From: JAJEFO01 sp022819605
GTDB taxonomy: Bacteria > Pseudomonadota > Alphaproteobacteria > Rhodobacterales > Rhodobacteraceae
Reading direction: 5' to 3'
DNA: 64,000 bases
Assembly: GCA_965221545.1 (NCBI GenBank)
Contig: OZ244901.1
Span: forward strand, 372,001-436,000
The notes beneath the pieces were generated by a model that saw only the letters and a program-made list of their open reading frames with translations, had not been told where the DNA came from and made no database searches. A program made the position numbers and the translations under genes. Shown here in pieces: positions 8,453 to 17,784 of the stretch; position 1 is the first letter of the stretch; each line of letters begins with the position of its first letter.

Positions 8453-10312
8453 TTAGACTCCAAGCCTTTGTTTCTTGCGGAATTCCTCCTGACCGGTACG
8501 CGCCTCTTGCACGCTCTCGCGGGGCGAGACTTCCGGTACTCCCACATACCAATCGGCCCCTCCCGGGGTCCAGGTGTAGGCGTCAGACGCGATGCTCAGG
8601 ACGGTTGTCGCGTCCGTGGTCCGCGCCCATTCCATTGCAGATTCCAGATCGGCCAGGCTTTCGCAGTGGCGGGCATGAGCCCCCATTGCCTCGGCATGCT
8701 TGGCGAAATCCACGTGGCGGGGACTGGTCTTGTCCACGACGCGACAGTCCGTCAGCAAGTTGTTGAAGCCGGCACCGCCCATGCCGGTCTGCAGACGGTT
8801 TATTACGCCAAATCCGCCGTTGTCGCAAACCACGACGATCATCTTGTGCCCTGTCAGGATCGATGAGTGGATGTCAGAGTTCATCATCATGTAAGATCCG
8901 TCGCCAACCATCACGATCGGTGTTCCGTTGCCACCCATTGCCATGGCGTGGCCCCAGCCGCCGGCGATCTCGTAGCCCATGCAGGAATAGCCAAACTCGC
9001 AGTCAAAGGTATGGGGGGACTTGCAGCGCCAATTCTTGATCGTCTCTCCCGGCAGACCGCCTGCGGCGGTGACCATCACGTCTTCTGGCCTGGCCATCTT
9101 GTTCACGACGGCCACGACCTGTGCATAGCTGGGCATTGCCTGATTGGTCGGCGCCTGGCCCTTGTCGAGGAGTTCGTTCCAGTCGGCATAGAGCTTCTGC
9201 GCGGTCTCGAGTCGTTCCTCTAGGGCCTTGTAGTCCCCAAGTGCCGCATCGATTTCATTGACCGCTTCAAGCGCGTCACCCACTACCGGATGCGCACGAT
9301 GTTTCGTAGCGTCGAAGCGCGCGGCATTGATGTTGATGAACTGCGCGTCCCTGGGGAAGGTCGTCCAGGAACCGGTCGTAAAGTCCTGCATCCGCGTGCC
9401 GATTGCGATGACCACATCCGCGGTTTCCGAAAGCTCCCGCGCCGCTTCGGTGCCCTCGATGCCCATCGGGCCCACGTAGACGGGGTCGTCGTGCACGACC
9501 GCGCCCTTGCCGGCGATCGTCTCGGCCATCGGGATGCCACGCTTTGCCGCGAACGCGGCGACGGTCTTCTCGGCACCGGAATAGCGCACGCCTCCGCCGG
9601 AGATGATCAGCGGGTTCTTGGCGGATCTCAGCACCTTTACTGCCGCAGCGACTTGATCGCGCGAGGGGCGCGGGCGCGGGATGGACCAAGTGGTCTCGGC
9701 AAAGAACTCTTCGGGATAGCCGTAGGCAACTTCCTGGATGTCCTGCGGCAAACCGATGAATGCCGGGCCGCAATCCGCCGGATCGAGCATTGTGGCAATT
9801 GCTTGCGGCAGAGACTGAATGATCTGGGCCGGATGCGTGATATTGTCCCAATAGCGCGACACGGGGCGGAAACTGTCGTTCACTGTCGTGCTGGGTGAAC
9901 CGAAGTGCTCGACCTGCTGCAGCACTGGATCGGGAAGGCGGTTGGTGAACGTGTCACCGCACAGCAGCAGGACGGGGAGGCGATTGGCGTGGGCAACGCC
10001 GGCAGCTGTTACCATGTTCGTGGCGCCCGGGCCGATGGAAGAGGTCGCGACCATGATTTGGCGGCGCCTTCTTGACTTGGCATAGGCAATGGCTGCCAGG
10101 GCCATGGACTGTTCGTTCTGGCCGCGCCAGGTGGGCAACTGATCCTGCACACGTTCCAGCGCCTCGGCGAGGCAGGTCACATTGCCGTGGCCAAATATCC
10201 CGAAGACTCCAGCGAACAGGGGAACGCGCTCGTCGTCAATCTCGATGAACTGGTTGCACAAATGGCGCACAACCGCTTGAGCCATCGTCAAGCGCACGGT
10301 TTTCGCCTTCAT
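8453..10312 (-). CDS. iolD: 3D-(3,5/4)-trihydroxycyclohexane-1,2-dione hydrolase IolD (copy 1)
   Basis: ThDP-dependent ring-opening enzyme that makes 5-deoxy-D-glucuronate in inositol catabolism. The 619 residues show the three-domain ThDP fold: an N-terminal Pyr domain with IFGHGNVTCLAEAL and RGQNEQSMALAAIAYAK (active-site Glu), a central domain with RGIPMAETIAGKGAV, and a C-terminal PP domain with the Mg-ThDP motif GDGSYMMMNSDI followed by NGGFGVINRLQ. It heads the minus-strand operon iolD-iolE-SDR and is divergent from iolG. A second, clearly diverged iolD lies at the right end of the window. Confidence 0.96.
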   Translation of the reverse strand: MKAKTVRLTMAQAVVRHLCNQFIEIDDERVPLFAGVFGIFGHGNVTCLAEALERVQDQLPTWRGQNEQSMALAAIAYAKSRRRRQIMVATSSIGPGATNMVTAAGVAHANRLPVLLLCGDTFTNRLPDPVLQQVEHFGSPSTTVNDSFRPVSRYWDNITHPAQIIQSLPQAIATMLDPADCGPAFIGLPQDIQEVAYGYPEEFFAETTWSIPRPRPSRDQVAAAVKVLRSAKNPLIISGGGVRYSGAEKTVAAFAAKRGIPMAETIAGKGAVVHDDPVYVGPMGIEGTEAARELSETADVVIAIGTRMQDFTTGSWTTFPRDAQFININAARFDATKHRAHPVVGDALEAVNEIDAALGDYKALEERLETAQKLYADWNELLDKGQAPTNQAMPSYAQVVAVVNKMARPEDVMVTAAGGLPGETIKNWRCKSPHTFDCEFGYSCMGYEIAGGWGHAMAMGGNGTPIVMVGDGSYMMMNSDIHSSILTGHKMIVVVCDNGGFGVINRLQTGMGGAGFNNLLTDCRVVDKTSPRHVDFAKHAEAMGAHARHCESLADLESAMEWARTTDATTVLSIASDAYTWTPGGADWYVGVPEVSPRESVQEARTGQEEFRKKQRLGV

Positions 10313-10368
10313 TCCCTATTCCTCCCAAGATGCTTCCTGCAGCACCTTTTGAATTGATTGTTGACAAC

Positions 10369-10395
10369 GCAAACATTTTGCAACGAGCATTGCAA
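10369..10395. promoter_or_regulatory. Candidate operator in the iolD-iolG divergent promoter
   Basis: The 104-bp divergent intergenic region contains the inverted repeat GCAAA-CAT-TTTGC (10369-10381) and two copies of TTGCAA (10378-10383 and 10390-10395) at 12-bp spacing. A TTGACA hexamer lies just upstream at 10361. The RpiR-type regulator at 16888 is the obvious candidate to bind here; that link is inferred. Confidence 0.4.
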
Positions 10396-10416
10396 GAATA
10401 ATTTTGGGAGGAACCG

Positions 10417-11424
10417 TTGCCAAGAATTTCCGTGCTAGGTTGTGGCCGCATCGGTCGCATGCATGCCGACAACATCGCGTCCCATCCCCGGGCGGAGCTC
10501 GCGGGCGTCTTTGATGTCCATGCTCCATCTGCAGAGGACGTTGCTGGAAGACACGGCGTCGAGAACTTCGCCACGGCTGACGAGGCAATCACTTCGGATA
10601 CAGTTGATGGAGTTTTGATCGCGACGCCTACGTCCACGCACGTCGAGTTTCTCGAATCTTCTGTGAATGCGGGCAAACCGGTGCTCTGCGAAAAGCCGAT
10701 AGACCTGTCACTGGCGCACGCAATTGCATTGAAGGCGCGAATTGCCGGAACGGACGTACCCATAATGCTGGGCTTCGTGCGCCGGTTCGACCCGGGTCAT
10801 GCGGCCGTCCGGAACGCTGCCGCAAGCGGCGAAATCGGTAAGCTCCATCAGGTGATCATCACGTCCCGCGACCCGGGCATGGCGCCGGATGGCTACATTG
10901 AGACTTCAGGCGGCATTTTCCGCGACATGACGATCCACGACCTCGACCTGGCCCGGTTCATGCTGGGAGAGGAAATTGCGGAGGTGTTCGCGACAGGGTC
11001 GCGACTGGTGGATCCCGAACTCATGGAACGATGCAACGACTATGACACTGTCGTTGTCACGCTCGTCACCGACAGCGGAAAACAGGCAGTCATCACCAAC
11101 TCGCGCGAAGCCGTCTACGGCTATGACCAGCGCGTCGAACTCTTTGGTTCAGGAGGCATGCTGATTTCCGGGAATCGTCGCGAAAACCTGGTTACCAAGC
11201 ACTTGGCTGGGGCCACCAATGTCGCGGCTCCGCTGCAGCACTTTTTCATCGAGCGTTACGGCGAAGCCTTTGACGCGGAGATCGGCCATTTCGTCGAGTC
11301 CATCGAAAGCGGCGCGCCCGTTCCGGTCGGTTTCGAGGATGGGCGTCTCGCTCTTCTCTTGGCAGAAGCCTGCTTTAGATCCGTGGCGGCAGGCCGGACG
11401 ATCAAGACCAGCGAGATTGGATAG
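10417..11424 (+). CDS. iolG: Inositol 2-dehydrogenase-like oxidoreductase (IolG)
   Basis: Gfo/Idh/MocA-family NAD-dependent dehydrogenase predicted to oxidise myo-inositol to scyllo-inosose, the first pathway step. The 335-residue protein has the Rossmann loop VLGCGRIGRMHADNIA at the start, the cofactor/active-site EKP in PVLCEKPIDLS near residue 93, and the catalytic DMTIHDLDLARFM near residue 170. The start is a TTG at 10417, preceded by a strong Shine-Dalgarno GGGAGGA at 10406-10412. It is divergent from iolD and is the first gene of a six-gene run reaching the RpiR gene. Confidence 0.9.
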   Translation: MPRISVLGCGRIGRMHADNIASHPRAELAGVFDVHAPSAEDVAGRHGVENFATADEAITSDTVDGVLIATPTSTHVEFLESSVNAGKPVLCEKPIDLSLAHAIALKARIAGTDVPIMLGFVRRFDPGHAAVRNAAASGEIGKLHQVIITSRDPGMAPDGYIETSGGIFRDMTIHDLDLARFMLGEEIAEVFATGSRLVDPELMERCNDYDTVVVTLVTDSGKQAVITNSREAVYGYDQRVELFGSGGMLISGNRRENLVTKHLAGATNVAAPLQHFFIERYGEAFDAEIGHFVESIESGAPVPVGFEDGRLALLLAEACFRSVAAGRTIKTSEIG

Positions 11425-11427
11425 CGA

Positions 11428-12858
11428 ATGTACGAGGAATTCGGGATCTTTGTCGGCGGCAAGTGGATCAAGAGCGCAAATTCGTCAGAGGTCTTCTCGC
11501 CGGTCACCGAAAGGTCGCTGGGTGCTGTTTGCGTTGCTGCGCGTGATGATACCCGATCCGCGTTCGATGCAGCAGAATGTGCACTCGCACCCTTGCTGGC
11601 CATGGGCGGATTCGGGCGTGCGGAGGCGCTGCATCGGGTCGCTGACGAGATGGTGCGCACGGCGGATGAAGCGGCGGCCATGATCTCGACCGAGACCGGC
11701 AAGCCGCTCGCCCAGTCTGGTCGCGAGTGGGCCCTCGCCTGCGATCAGTTCCGCTGGTACGTCGAGGAGGCGCGGCGCATCTACGGCCGGACGGTTGGCA
11801 GTCGGGTGCCTGGCGGGCGTTTTGAGATCGATCGCGAACCTGTCGAAATCGTCGGGGCCTTTACCGCCTGGAACTTCCCCGCAGCTCTGCCTGCGCGCAA
11901 ACTGGCCCCTGCACTTGCGGCCGGATGTCCGGTCATATTGCGTCCTTCCTCGCAAGCCCCAGGTGTCGCGTCCATGCTTGTAGATTGCTTGCGCGCAGGG
12001 GGTCTCCCCGACGGTGCGATCAATCTTCTGGTGGGTGCCACGAGCGACACCTACGTACCGATCATGGCTGACCCGCGCGTGCAGAAAGTCTCGCTGACCG
12101 GTTCCACCAAAGTGGGACAGCAGATGATCCGAGATGCTGCGGAAACGGTCAAGAAGGTGTCAATGGAATTGGGCGGAAATGCACCGCTCATCGTTTTTGA
12201 CGACACCGATCTCGAAACGGCGCTCGATCTGAGCGTGCCGACGAAATACGCAAATTGCGGACAGGTCTGCGTCACGCCGGATCGGTTCTTTGTCCATCAG
12301 AGTCTTCATGACCAGTTCGTCGAAGGCTTTGTGGCGCGCGCCAGCAAGATCAGGTTCGGGGACGGCCTCGACCCTGAAACCGAGATGGGGCCGCTGATCA
12401 ATGCTGGCAGGTTGGACTCCATTGATGGCGTCGTGCAATCCGCGATCGCGGACGGCGCAACGCTCGATCTGGGCGGCAAGTGTGCGGCAGGCTTCAATGA
12501 AGGCCATTTCTACGAGCCGACGGTTCTGACCGGCGTAGCCGACGAGATGGCCGTGTTCGCGGAGGAGAATTTCGGGCCGGTTGCCGCGATCACCTCCTTT
12601 TTCGAGGAGGAAGAGGCGCTTCAACGCGCAAACAGCTCGACCATGGGCCTTTCGGCCTATGTCTTCACGTCCTCGCCTGATCGGGCACGTCGCGCTGTCG
12701 CAGCGCAGAAATCCGGCATGGTGGGCGTCAACAGCTTCGCACTTGCCGCCTCCGAGGCGCCATTTGGCGGCACAAATTACTCAGGCTTGGGCCGCGAGGG
12801 CGGCAGCGAGGGGATCGACGACTATCTCGAGACCAAACTCGCGCAGATCGTATTCTGA
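11428..12858 (+). CDS. NAD(P)-dependent aldehyde dehydrogenase
   Basis: Cytosolic aldehyde dehydrogenase, 476 residues, closest in appearance to succinate-semialdehyde-dehydrogenase-type enzymes. Motifs are AFTAWNFPAALPARKLAPAL (cofactor binding), SLTGSTKVGQ, the catalytic Glu in MELGGNAPLIVF and the catalytic Cys in NCGQVC near residue 277. It starts 3 bp after iolG, so it is co-transcribed with it. It is not an IolA/MmsA-type methylmalonate-semialdehyde dehydrogenase by appearance. With the following aldolase it could oxidise an aldehyde released in a side branch of polyol catabolism (inferred). Confidence 0.88.
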   Translation: MYEEFGIFVGGKWIKSANSSEVFSPVTERSLGAVCVAARDDTRSAFDAAECALAPLLAMGGFGRAEALHRVADEMVRTADEAAAMISTETGKPLAQSGREWALACDQFRWYVEEARRIYGRTVGSRVPGGRFEIDREPVEIVGAFTAWNFPAALPARKLAPALAAGCPVILRPSSQAPGVASMLVDCLRAGGLPDGAINLLVGATSDTYVPIMADPRVQKVSLTGSTKVGQQMIRDAAETVKKVSMELGGNAPLIVFDDTDLETALDLSVPTKYANCGQVCVTPDRFFVHQSLHDQFVEGFVARASKIRFGDGLDPETEMGPLINAGRLDSIDGVVQSAIADGATLDLGGKCAAGFNEGHFYEPTVLTGVADEMAVFAEENFGPVAAITSFFEEEEALQRANSSTMGLSAYVFTSSPDRARRAVAAQKSGMVGVNSFALAASEAPFGGTNYSGLGREGGSEGIDDYLETKLAQIVF

Positions 12859-12867
12859 GGCGCTGCG

Positions 12868-13677
12868 ATGACAGTCAACGCAGTCAAGAAACTTTGGGCC
12901 GAAGGTCGGCCTGTGCTCCACGGTTGGCTCTCGATCGGCAATCCGTTCACGGCTGAAATCATGGCGGCGCAGGGCTATGACGCAAATTCCATCGATATCC
13001 AGCACGGTGCCCTGGATTATTCCGCCGTTCTCCCGATGATGCAGGCGATGCGTGCCTCTGGCGTCTCGATTGGGGTGCGCGTTCCCTGGCTTGATCCGGC
13101 AATCATCATGAAGGCGCTGGACGCCGGCGCTCTGAATGTAATCTGCCCGATGATCAACACTCCTGAACAGGCCGCAGAGTTCGTTAGCTGCCTGCGCTAT
13201 CCGCCACATGGTCAGCGCAGTTTTGGCCCCACGCGAGCGAATTTTGCCATGCCGGGATACGGGGTGGCGATGAACGACGAAGTGATCGCGCTCGCGATGA
13301 TCGAAACCGCGGAAGGAATCGCGAATATAGAAGCGATTGCGGCGACGCCTGGCCTTGACGGGATCTATGTCGGTCCGGCCGATCTCACGCTTGGGACGCG
13401 GGAGGGGCGTTTGGCCCCAGGGTTTGATCGCGAAGAGCCGGAAATGATTGAGTTGATCCAGCGCATTGCAAGGACCTGCGCCGAACACGGGATCAAGGCC
13501 TGTTTGCATTGCGGCACGCCGGAATATGCAGCGAAAGCTGCAGGCTGGGGCTTTCACCTGATGACCGTGTCGGGGGATAGCCGACTTCTCGCAAACGCCG
13601 CAGCGGCCAGTGTGAATCGTTTTCGCGACCTGATCGGTGCCTGTGCGAAGAACATTGCCTCGGCAGGGGACCTCTGA
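12868..13677 (+). CDS. HpcH/HpaI-family aldolase
   Basis: Class II (metal-dependent) pyruvate-type aldolase of the HpcH/HpaI family, 269 residues. It cleaves or forms 2-keto-3-deoxy sugar acids or related oxo-acids. Motifs are GWLSIGNPFTAEIMAAQGYD, DIQHGALDYS (catalytic His region), IGVRVPWLD, the metal ligand Glu in MIETAEGIANIEAIA and GIYVGPADLTLG. The gene lies 9 bp after the aldehyde dehydrogenase and overlaps the next gene by 1 bp (TGATG). Its exact substrate in this operon is unknown; a keto-deoxy acid from a polyol is a reasonable guess. Confidence 0.88.
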   Translation: MTVNAVKKLWAEGRPVLHGWLSIGNPFTAEIMAAQGYDANSIDIQHGALDYSAVLPMMQAMRASGVSIGVRVPWLDPAIIMKALDAGALNVICPMINTPEQAAEFVSCLRYPPHGQRSFGPTRANFAMPGYGVAMNDEVIALAMIETAEGIANIEAIAATPGLDGIYVGPADLTLGTREGRLAPGFDREEPEMIELIQRIARTCAEHGIKACLHCGTPEYAAKAAGWGFHLMTVSGDSRLLANAAAASVNRFRDLIGACAKNIASAGDL

Positions 13678-14657
13678 TGCGGCACGTCGTCGTTGCAGGA
13701 CCACTCCACGCCTCTGGCCGCACCCTCTTGGATTCTGCACAGGACGTTACGGTCACTTATATTCGGGAGACTTCAGAAGAGAGTCTTGTGGAGCACATTG
13801 CTGATGCGGACGCGGTTCTGCTTCGCACACAGACGATGACCGAGCCCACGGTGGCTTTGGCGGCCAGGCTCAAGATAGTCTCGCGGCACGGTGTTGGCTA
13901 TGATGCAGTCGACATTGACGCGCTCAATTCCAGAGGCATAGCGCTTGCGGTTTGCGGAGACGTGAATTCCACGACGGTGGCCGAGCATGCTTCCATGATG
14001 ATCCTTGCCGCCAGCAAACGTGTTCTTCGTGCCGATGCCTCGGTGCGTCGCGGCCCATGGGAGTGGCGCAACCGGCTCGAGGCACAGGATGTTCGTGGAC
14101 AGAATCTGCTGCTCGTCGGGTATGGGCGAATTGGAAGCCGTACGGCGTCGATGATGCGTGGGTTCGGCATGCGAATTCGGGCATTTGACCCTTACTTGCT
14201 GAGCAATGGCTGGCCCGAAGGTGGCGTTGCCCCGGTCCGGACCTTGAAGGAGGGTCTCGCCTGGGCCGATGTGATCTCGTTCAGCTTGCCGCATACGGGC
14301 AAGCCGTTGATAGGCGAGGCGGAGATCGCCGAGATGCGTGACGGCGTGGTGCTGGTCAATACTGCGCGCGGCGGAATTATTGATGAAGACGCCTTGATAG
14401 CCGCGTTGACCAGGGGCAAGGTCGGGGCGGCCGGCCTTGACGTCTTCGAAACGGAACCCGTCCTTTCTGATCACCCGCTGATCGGATTTGACCAAGTTGT
14501 CCTGTCACCACACATCGGTGGATTGACCCATGGTGCCGCACAGCGGATGGCAGTCTCATCGGCTGAGAACATTCTCGATTTCTTCGCGGGCAAGATCGAT
14601 AAGGACCTGGTTGTGAACAGGGAAGAAGTCAATGTCGCACGTCAAGCCCAAGCTTAA
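13677..14657 (+). CDS. D-isomer-specific 2-hydroxyacid dehydrogenase
   Basis: NAD-dependent dehydrogenase of the phosphoglycerate/glyoxylate reductase family, 326 residues. It shows SRHGVGYDAVDIDALNSRGI, the Rossmann loop LLVGYGRIGSRTASMM near residue 147, LVNTARGGIIDEDALI with the substrate Arg, DVFETEP, and the catalytic His in LSPHIGGLTHGAA. Translation is coupled to the aldolase (TGATG) and its 3' end overlaps the next start by 26 bp. It probably reduces or oxidises a 2-hydroxy/2-oxo acid made in the same branch as the aldolase. Substrate not determinable. Confidence 0.88.
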   Translation: MRHVVVAGPLHASGRTLLDSAQDVTVTYIRETSEESLVEHIADADAVLLRTQTMTEPTVALAARLKIVSRHGVGYDAVDIDALNSRGIALAVCGDVNSTTVAEHASMMILAASKRVLRADASVRRGPWEWRNRLEAQDVRGQNLLLVGYGRIGSRTASMMRGFGMRIRAFDPYLLSNGWPEGGVAPVRTLKEGLAWADVISFSLPHTGKPLIGEAEIAEMRDGVVLVNTARGGIIDEDALIAALTRGKVGAAGLDVFETEPVLSDHPLIGFDQVVLSPHIGGLTHGAAQRMAVSSAENILDFFAGKIDKDLVVNREEVNVARQAQA

Positions 14658-15759
14658 GGTCGGCCTGATTGGCACCGGATTCATGGGCAAGACCCATGCA
14701 TTCGGGTTTGGTTCCGCACCTCGGGTTTTTGATTTGCCTATGGACATCGAACTCCACACAGTTGCCGACATTGACGGGGTAGCAGCACGTGGTGCGGCTC
14801 GGGCCTACGGCTTTGTGCGTGCGACGGCCGATTGGCGTGACATCACGAACAACCCCGAGATCGACATTGTCTCTATCACCGCACCCAACGCGCTGCACAA
14901 GGAAGTGTCGCTTGCCGCGATCGGAGCCGGGAAGCACGTTTACTGTGAAAAGCCGTTGGCGCCTCTTGCCGATGATGCGCGCGAGATGGCTGACGCTGCG
15001 GAGGAAACAGGAGTCAGTGCGCAGGTGGGACTCAACTACCTGTGCAACCCGATGTTCGCATTGGCGCGGGAGATGATTGCGGCAGGGGAACTGGGCGAAG
15101 TCCGCAGCTATCGTGGACTGCATGCCGAGGACTACATGGCTGACGCCGACGGTCCCTTCACCTTCCGCCATGATCCTGCGGGCGGCGGGGTTCTGGCCGA
15201 TCTGGGCAGCCACGCACTGGCGACCGCCGAGTTCCTGCTCGGGCCCATCACCGAGGTCATGGGCGACTGCGTTACGGTGATAGGCGAAAGAACTGACAGC
15301 AAGGGCAACCGCCGCTCGGTCGGTGCGGACGATGTAGGCCGCGCCTTTCAGCGTTTTGCCAACGGCGCCAGTGGATCCATCGAAGGAAACTGGATCGTTA
15401 CCGGTCGCAAGATGCAGCACGATTTTGATGTCCATGGTTCAAGGGGTGCGCTGTCTTTCAGTCAGGAACGTTTCAACGAACTGCACTATTATTCAATCGA
15501 AGACGCCCAGGTCCGCCAAGGTTTTCGACGCATCGAAGCCGCGGCGACACATCCGCCTTATGGCCTGTTTTGCGTCGCTCCTGGTCATCAGATTGGATTC
15601 AACGATCTAAAGGCCATTGAAGTCGCTGGCTTCTTGGCAGCCATCAACGGGGACGGGCCCGAGCCCTTCAATTTTTGTGCAGGCCTTCGGGTTCAGGCTC
15701 TTGTAGAACAAATTCATCGTTCCGCTCGTGAGCGGTGTTGGTTGAGCACGGAGGGTTAG
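14632..15759 (+). CDS. Gfo/Idh/MocA-family oxidoreductase (second copy)
   Basis: NAD(P)-dependent sugar/polyol dehydrogenase of 375 residues. It has LKVGLIGTGFMGKTHAFGFG at the N-terminus, the EKP motif in HVYCEKPLAPLADDA near residue 108, and AGGGVLADLGSHALATAEF with the catalytic Asp/His near 190. The start overlaps the upstream hydroxyacid dehydrogenase by 26 bp, so it is part of the same operon. It is longer than iolG and differs strongly from it, arguing for another substrate such as an inositol stereoisomer, methylated inositol or inosose (inferred). Confidence 0.88.
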   Translation: MSHVKPKLKVGLIGTGFMGKTHAFGFGSAPRVFDLPMDIELHTVADIDGVAARGAARAYGFVRATADWRDITNNPEIDIVSITAPNALHKEVSLAAIGAGKHVYCEKPLAPLADDAREMADAAEETGVSAQVGLNYLCNPMFALAREMIAAGELGEVRSYRGLHAEDYMADADGPFTFRHDPAGGGVLADLGSHALATAEFLLGPITEVMGDCVTVIGERTDSKGNRRSVGADDVGRAFQRFANGASGSIEGNWIVTGRKMQHDFDVHGSRGALSFSQERFNELHYYSIEDAQVRQGFRRIEAAATHPPYGLFCVAPGHQIGFNDLKAIEVAGFLAAINGDGPEPFNFCAGLRVQALVEQIHRSARERCWLSTEG

Positions 15760-15762
15760 AGC

Positions 15763-16833
15763 ATGAACGTCAGGTACGCCGTTGTCGGGGCAGGCTGGAT
15801 TTCGCAGATTGCGTTTCTGCCGGGCATTGAGTTGACCGGGAATTCCACGGCAACCGCATTGGTTAGCGGAAGTGCCCAAAACGCCGCCAAGCTGGCGGAG
15901 TTCTACGGCATCAACCACATTTTTTCATATGAACGGTATGATGAGATGCTGAACGCAGATGTCGCAGATGCCGTCTACATCGCCTTGCCAAACTCCATGC
16001 ACGCCGATTACGCCATACGCGCGGCAAATTCCGGCAAGCACGTCATGGTCGAAAAGCCGCTCGCGGTTTCCGAAGCTGAATGCAAGGCGATGATACAGGC
16101 TGCCAAGAACGCCAACGTATTTCTGATGACGGCCTATCGGCTGCATAACGAACCTGGAACTGTCCACGCTCTTGACCTGATCCGAAGCGGCGCTGTTGGT
16201 GACCCCCGCTTGTTCACGTCGCTCTTCTCCATTCAGGCGGAAGCGGACAACCACCGTCTCAAGGCGGCGCATTGGGGTGGTCCGCTTCAGGACATTGGCA
16301 TCTACTGCCTGAACGCTGTGCGTCATGTTTTTGAAGATGAACCAACCGAAGTCATGGCGACACGCAATGTCGTCGATGATCCGCGGTTTTCCGAAGTTGA
16401 GGAGGCGATCGCAGCAACGCTGAAGTTTCCCAACGGTCGTATGGCACAATTCTGCGCCAGCTTCGGGGCAGAATTGCTGGACATGTACAGAATTGCCGGG
16501 ACTGCCGGCGAGATCGCGGTCGAATGCGCATACGAATTCCGGACGCCGACGATCGTGCGCCTCAAACGCGGCTCTGAAGTAATCGAGCGCACCTTTCCGC
16601 AAACAGACCAGTTTGCTGGCCAGACAGAGTATTTTTCCGACTGCATCATGAACGGCACCGCGCCGGAAGCAGATGGCGAAGAAGGTCTTGCGGATGTCCA
16701 GGCGCTCCTTGCAATTGATGAAGCGGCCCGTTCAGGAACGCCTCAGCGGCTTAGATTGGAGCCACGGCCACGTCATCCCGTCTCCGAGATGGTCAGAACC
16801 CACGAACCAACTCCTCGAAGGCTTGTTTTCTAG
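15763..16833 (+). CDS. Gfo/Idh/MocA-family oxidoreductase (third copy)
   Basis: A 356-residue Gfo/Idh/MocA dehydrogenase starting MNVRYAVVGAGWISQIAFLP. It has HVMVEKPLAVSEAEC with the EKP motif near residue 93 and the catalytic region HWGGPLQDIGIYCLNAVRH near 170, typical of the glucose-fructose-oxidoreductase-like branch. It follows the previous gene by 3 bp. Three MocA-family proteins in one operon suggest several stereoisomers, or sequential oxidation and reduction, are handled. The specific substrate cannot be read. Confidence 0.88.
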   Translation: MNVRYAVVGAGWISQIAFLPGIELTGNSTATALVSGSAQNAAKLAEFYGINHIFSYERYDEMLNADVADAVYIALPNSMHADYAIRAANSGKHVMVEKPLAVSEAECKAMIQAAKNANVFLMTAYRLHNEPGTVHALDLIRSGAVGDPRLFTSLFSIQAEADNHRLKAAHWGGPLQDIGIYCLNAVRHVFEDEPTEVMATRNVVDDPRFSEVEEAIAATLKFPNGRMAQFCASFGAELLDMYRIAGTAGEIAVECAYEFRTPTIVRLKRGSEVIERTFPQTDQFAGQTEYFSDCIMNGTAPEADGEEGLADVQALLAIDEAARSGTPQRLRLEPRPRHPVSEMVRTHEPTPRRLVF

Positions 16834-16887
16834 CCTATCGGCTTTGCTGCCTTGGAACGTTGATACGGAGACGATCGCAGGGGATTA

Positions 16888-17784
16888 ATGGCCCCTTTGA
16901 AAAAAATGAAAAAAGAAAACTTAACGCCACCGAAGAATTACGAGACGCTGATCCAATTGGTTCATGAGCGTTTCGACGCCATGAGCAAGTCGCACCAGAA
17001 AATTTCGGTTTATTTGACGCAAAACCCGAATGAGATTGCGGTTCACTCGGTGAACGCTATCGCAGATCGTTGTGGCATTCATGCATCAAGCTTTGTCAGG
17101 TTTGCCCAGGCATTGGGCTTCAGTGGATACAAGGATCTCCAGAAGTTGTTTCAGAAACGGCTGGAAACCGCCGCACCTGGGTTCGAGGCAAGGGTTCGTG
17201 CGTTAGAGGAAGATCTGGAAAACCGCGACGACCCATCGGATTTCGGGTTTCTTCGAGACTTGGTGGTCAAGGATATCGCGTCGCTCCAAGCCCTGTTGGA
17301 TGACATTTCAGGCCCAGACTTGTCATCGGCGGCGGACATGTTGAGCAATGCGGGTTCGGTTTATCTTCTCGGTCAGCTGCGCTCGGCACCGGTAGTCGAT
17401 TTTCTCCGGTATATGCTCACGATGATAGGAAAAAAATGCGTGTTGCTGGATCCAAGCGGTGGATTGGCGACACATATGGCCGAGACGATCTCTGACGAAG
17501 ACATCCTGATGGCGGTATCGTTTCGATATTATGCGACTGAGGTTGTCTCGATCGCTGAAAACATGAAGGATTCGGGAACAAAAATTATCGCGATTTCAGA
17601 CAGCACGTTGTCTCCGTTGGCGAAATCTGCTGATGTATTGTTCGTTGTACCAGAACATCGCCACACATTCTCACGGTCGATTGCCGCCCCCATGTGCATT
17701 TCCCAAGCATTGATTCTTGCGACCGCAGCGCGTCTGCAAGTTGGTGCTGATCTTCCGGAGATTCCGACGGTGACGCGCGCGTAG
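16888..17784 (+). CDS. MurR/RpiR-family transcriptional regulator (IolR-like)
   Basis: DNA-binding regulator with an N-terminal RpiR helix-turn-helix (residues ~15-90; VNAIADRCGIHASSFVRFAQ and GFSGYKDLQ) and a C-terminal SIS sugar-phosphate domain (about 130-270; GSVYLLGQLRSAPVVDF, then ISDSTLSPLAKSADV). The 298 residues are normal length. It ends the iolG operon, 54 bp after the previous gene, and probably senses an inositol-pathway intermediate to control the iolD/iolG divergent promoter. RpiR-type regulators of inositol genes are known in Rhizobiales and Rhodobacterales; the assignment here is from context. Confidence 0.88.
   Translation: MAPLKKMKKENLTPPKNYETLIQLVHERFDAMSKSHQKISVYLTQNPNEIAVHSVNAIADRCGIHASSFVRFAQALGFSGYKDLQKLFQKRLETAAPGFEARVRALEEDLENRDDPSDFGFLRDLVVKDIASLQALLDDISGPDLSSAADMLSNAGSVYLLGQLRSAPVVDFLRYMLTMIGKKCVLLDPSGGLATHMAETISDEDILMAVSFRYYATEVVSIAENMKDSGTKIIAISDSTLSPLAKSADVLFVVPEHRHTFSRSIAAPMCISQALILATAARLQVGADLPEIPTVTRA

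Noticed and set aside
11428..12858. IolA (methylmalonate-semialdehyde dehydrogenase)
   Set aside because: Sequence pattern and 476-residue length fit succinate-semialdehyde-type ALDHs rather than the CoA-acylating MmsA/IolA family.
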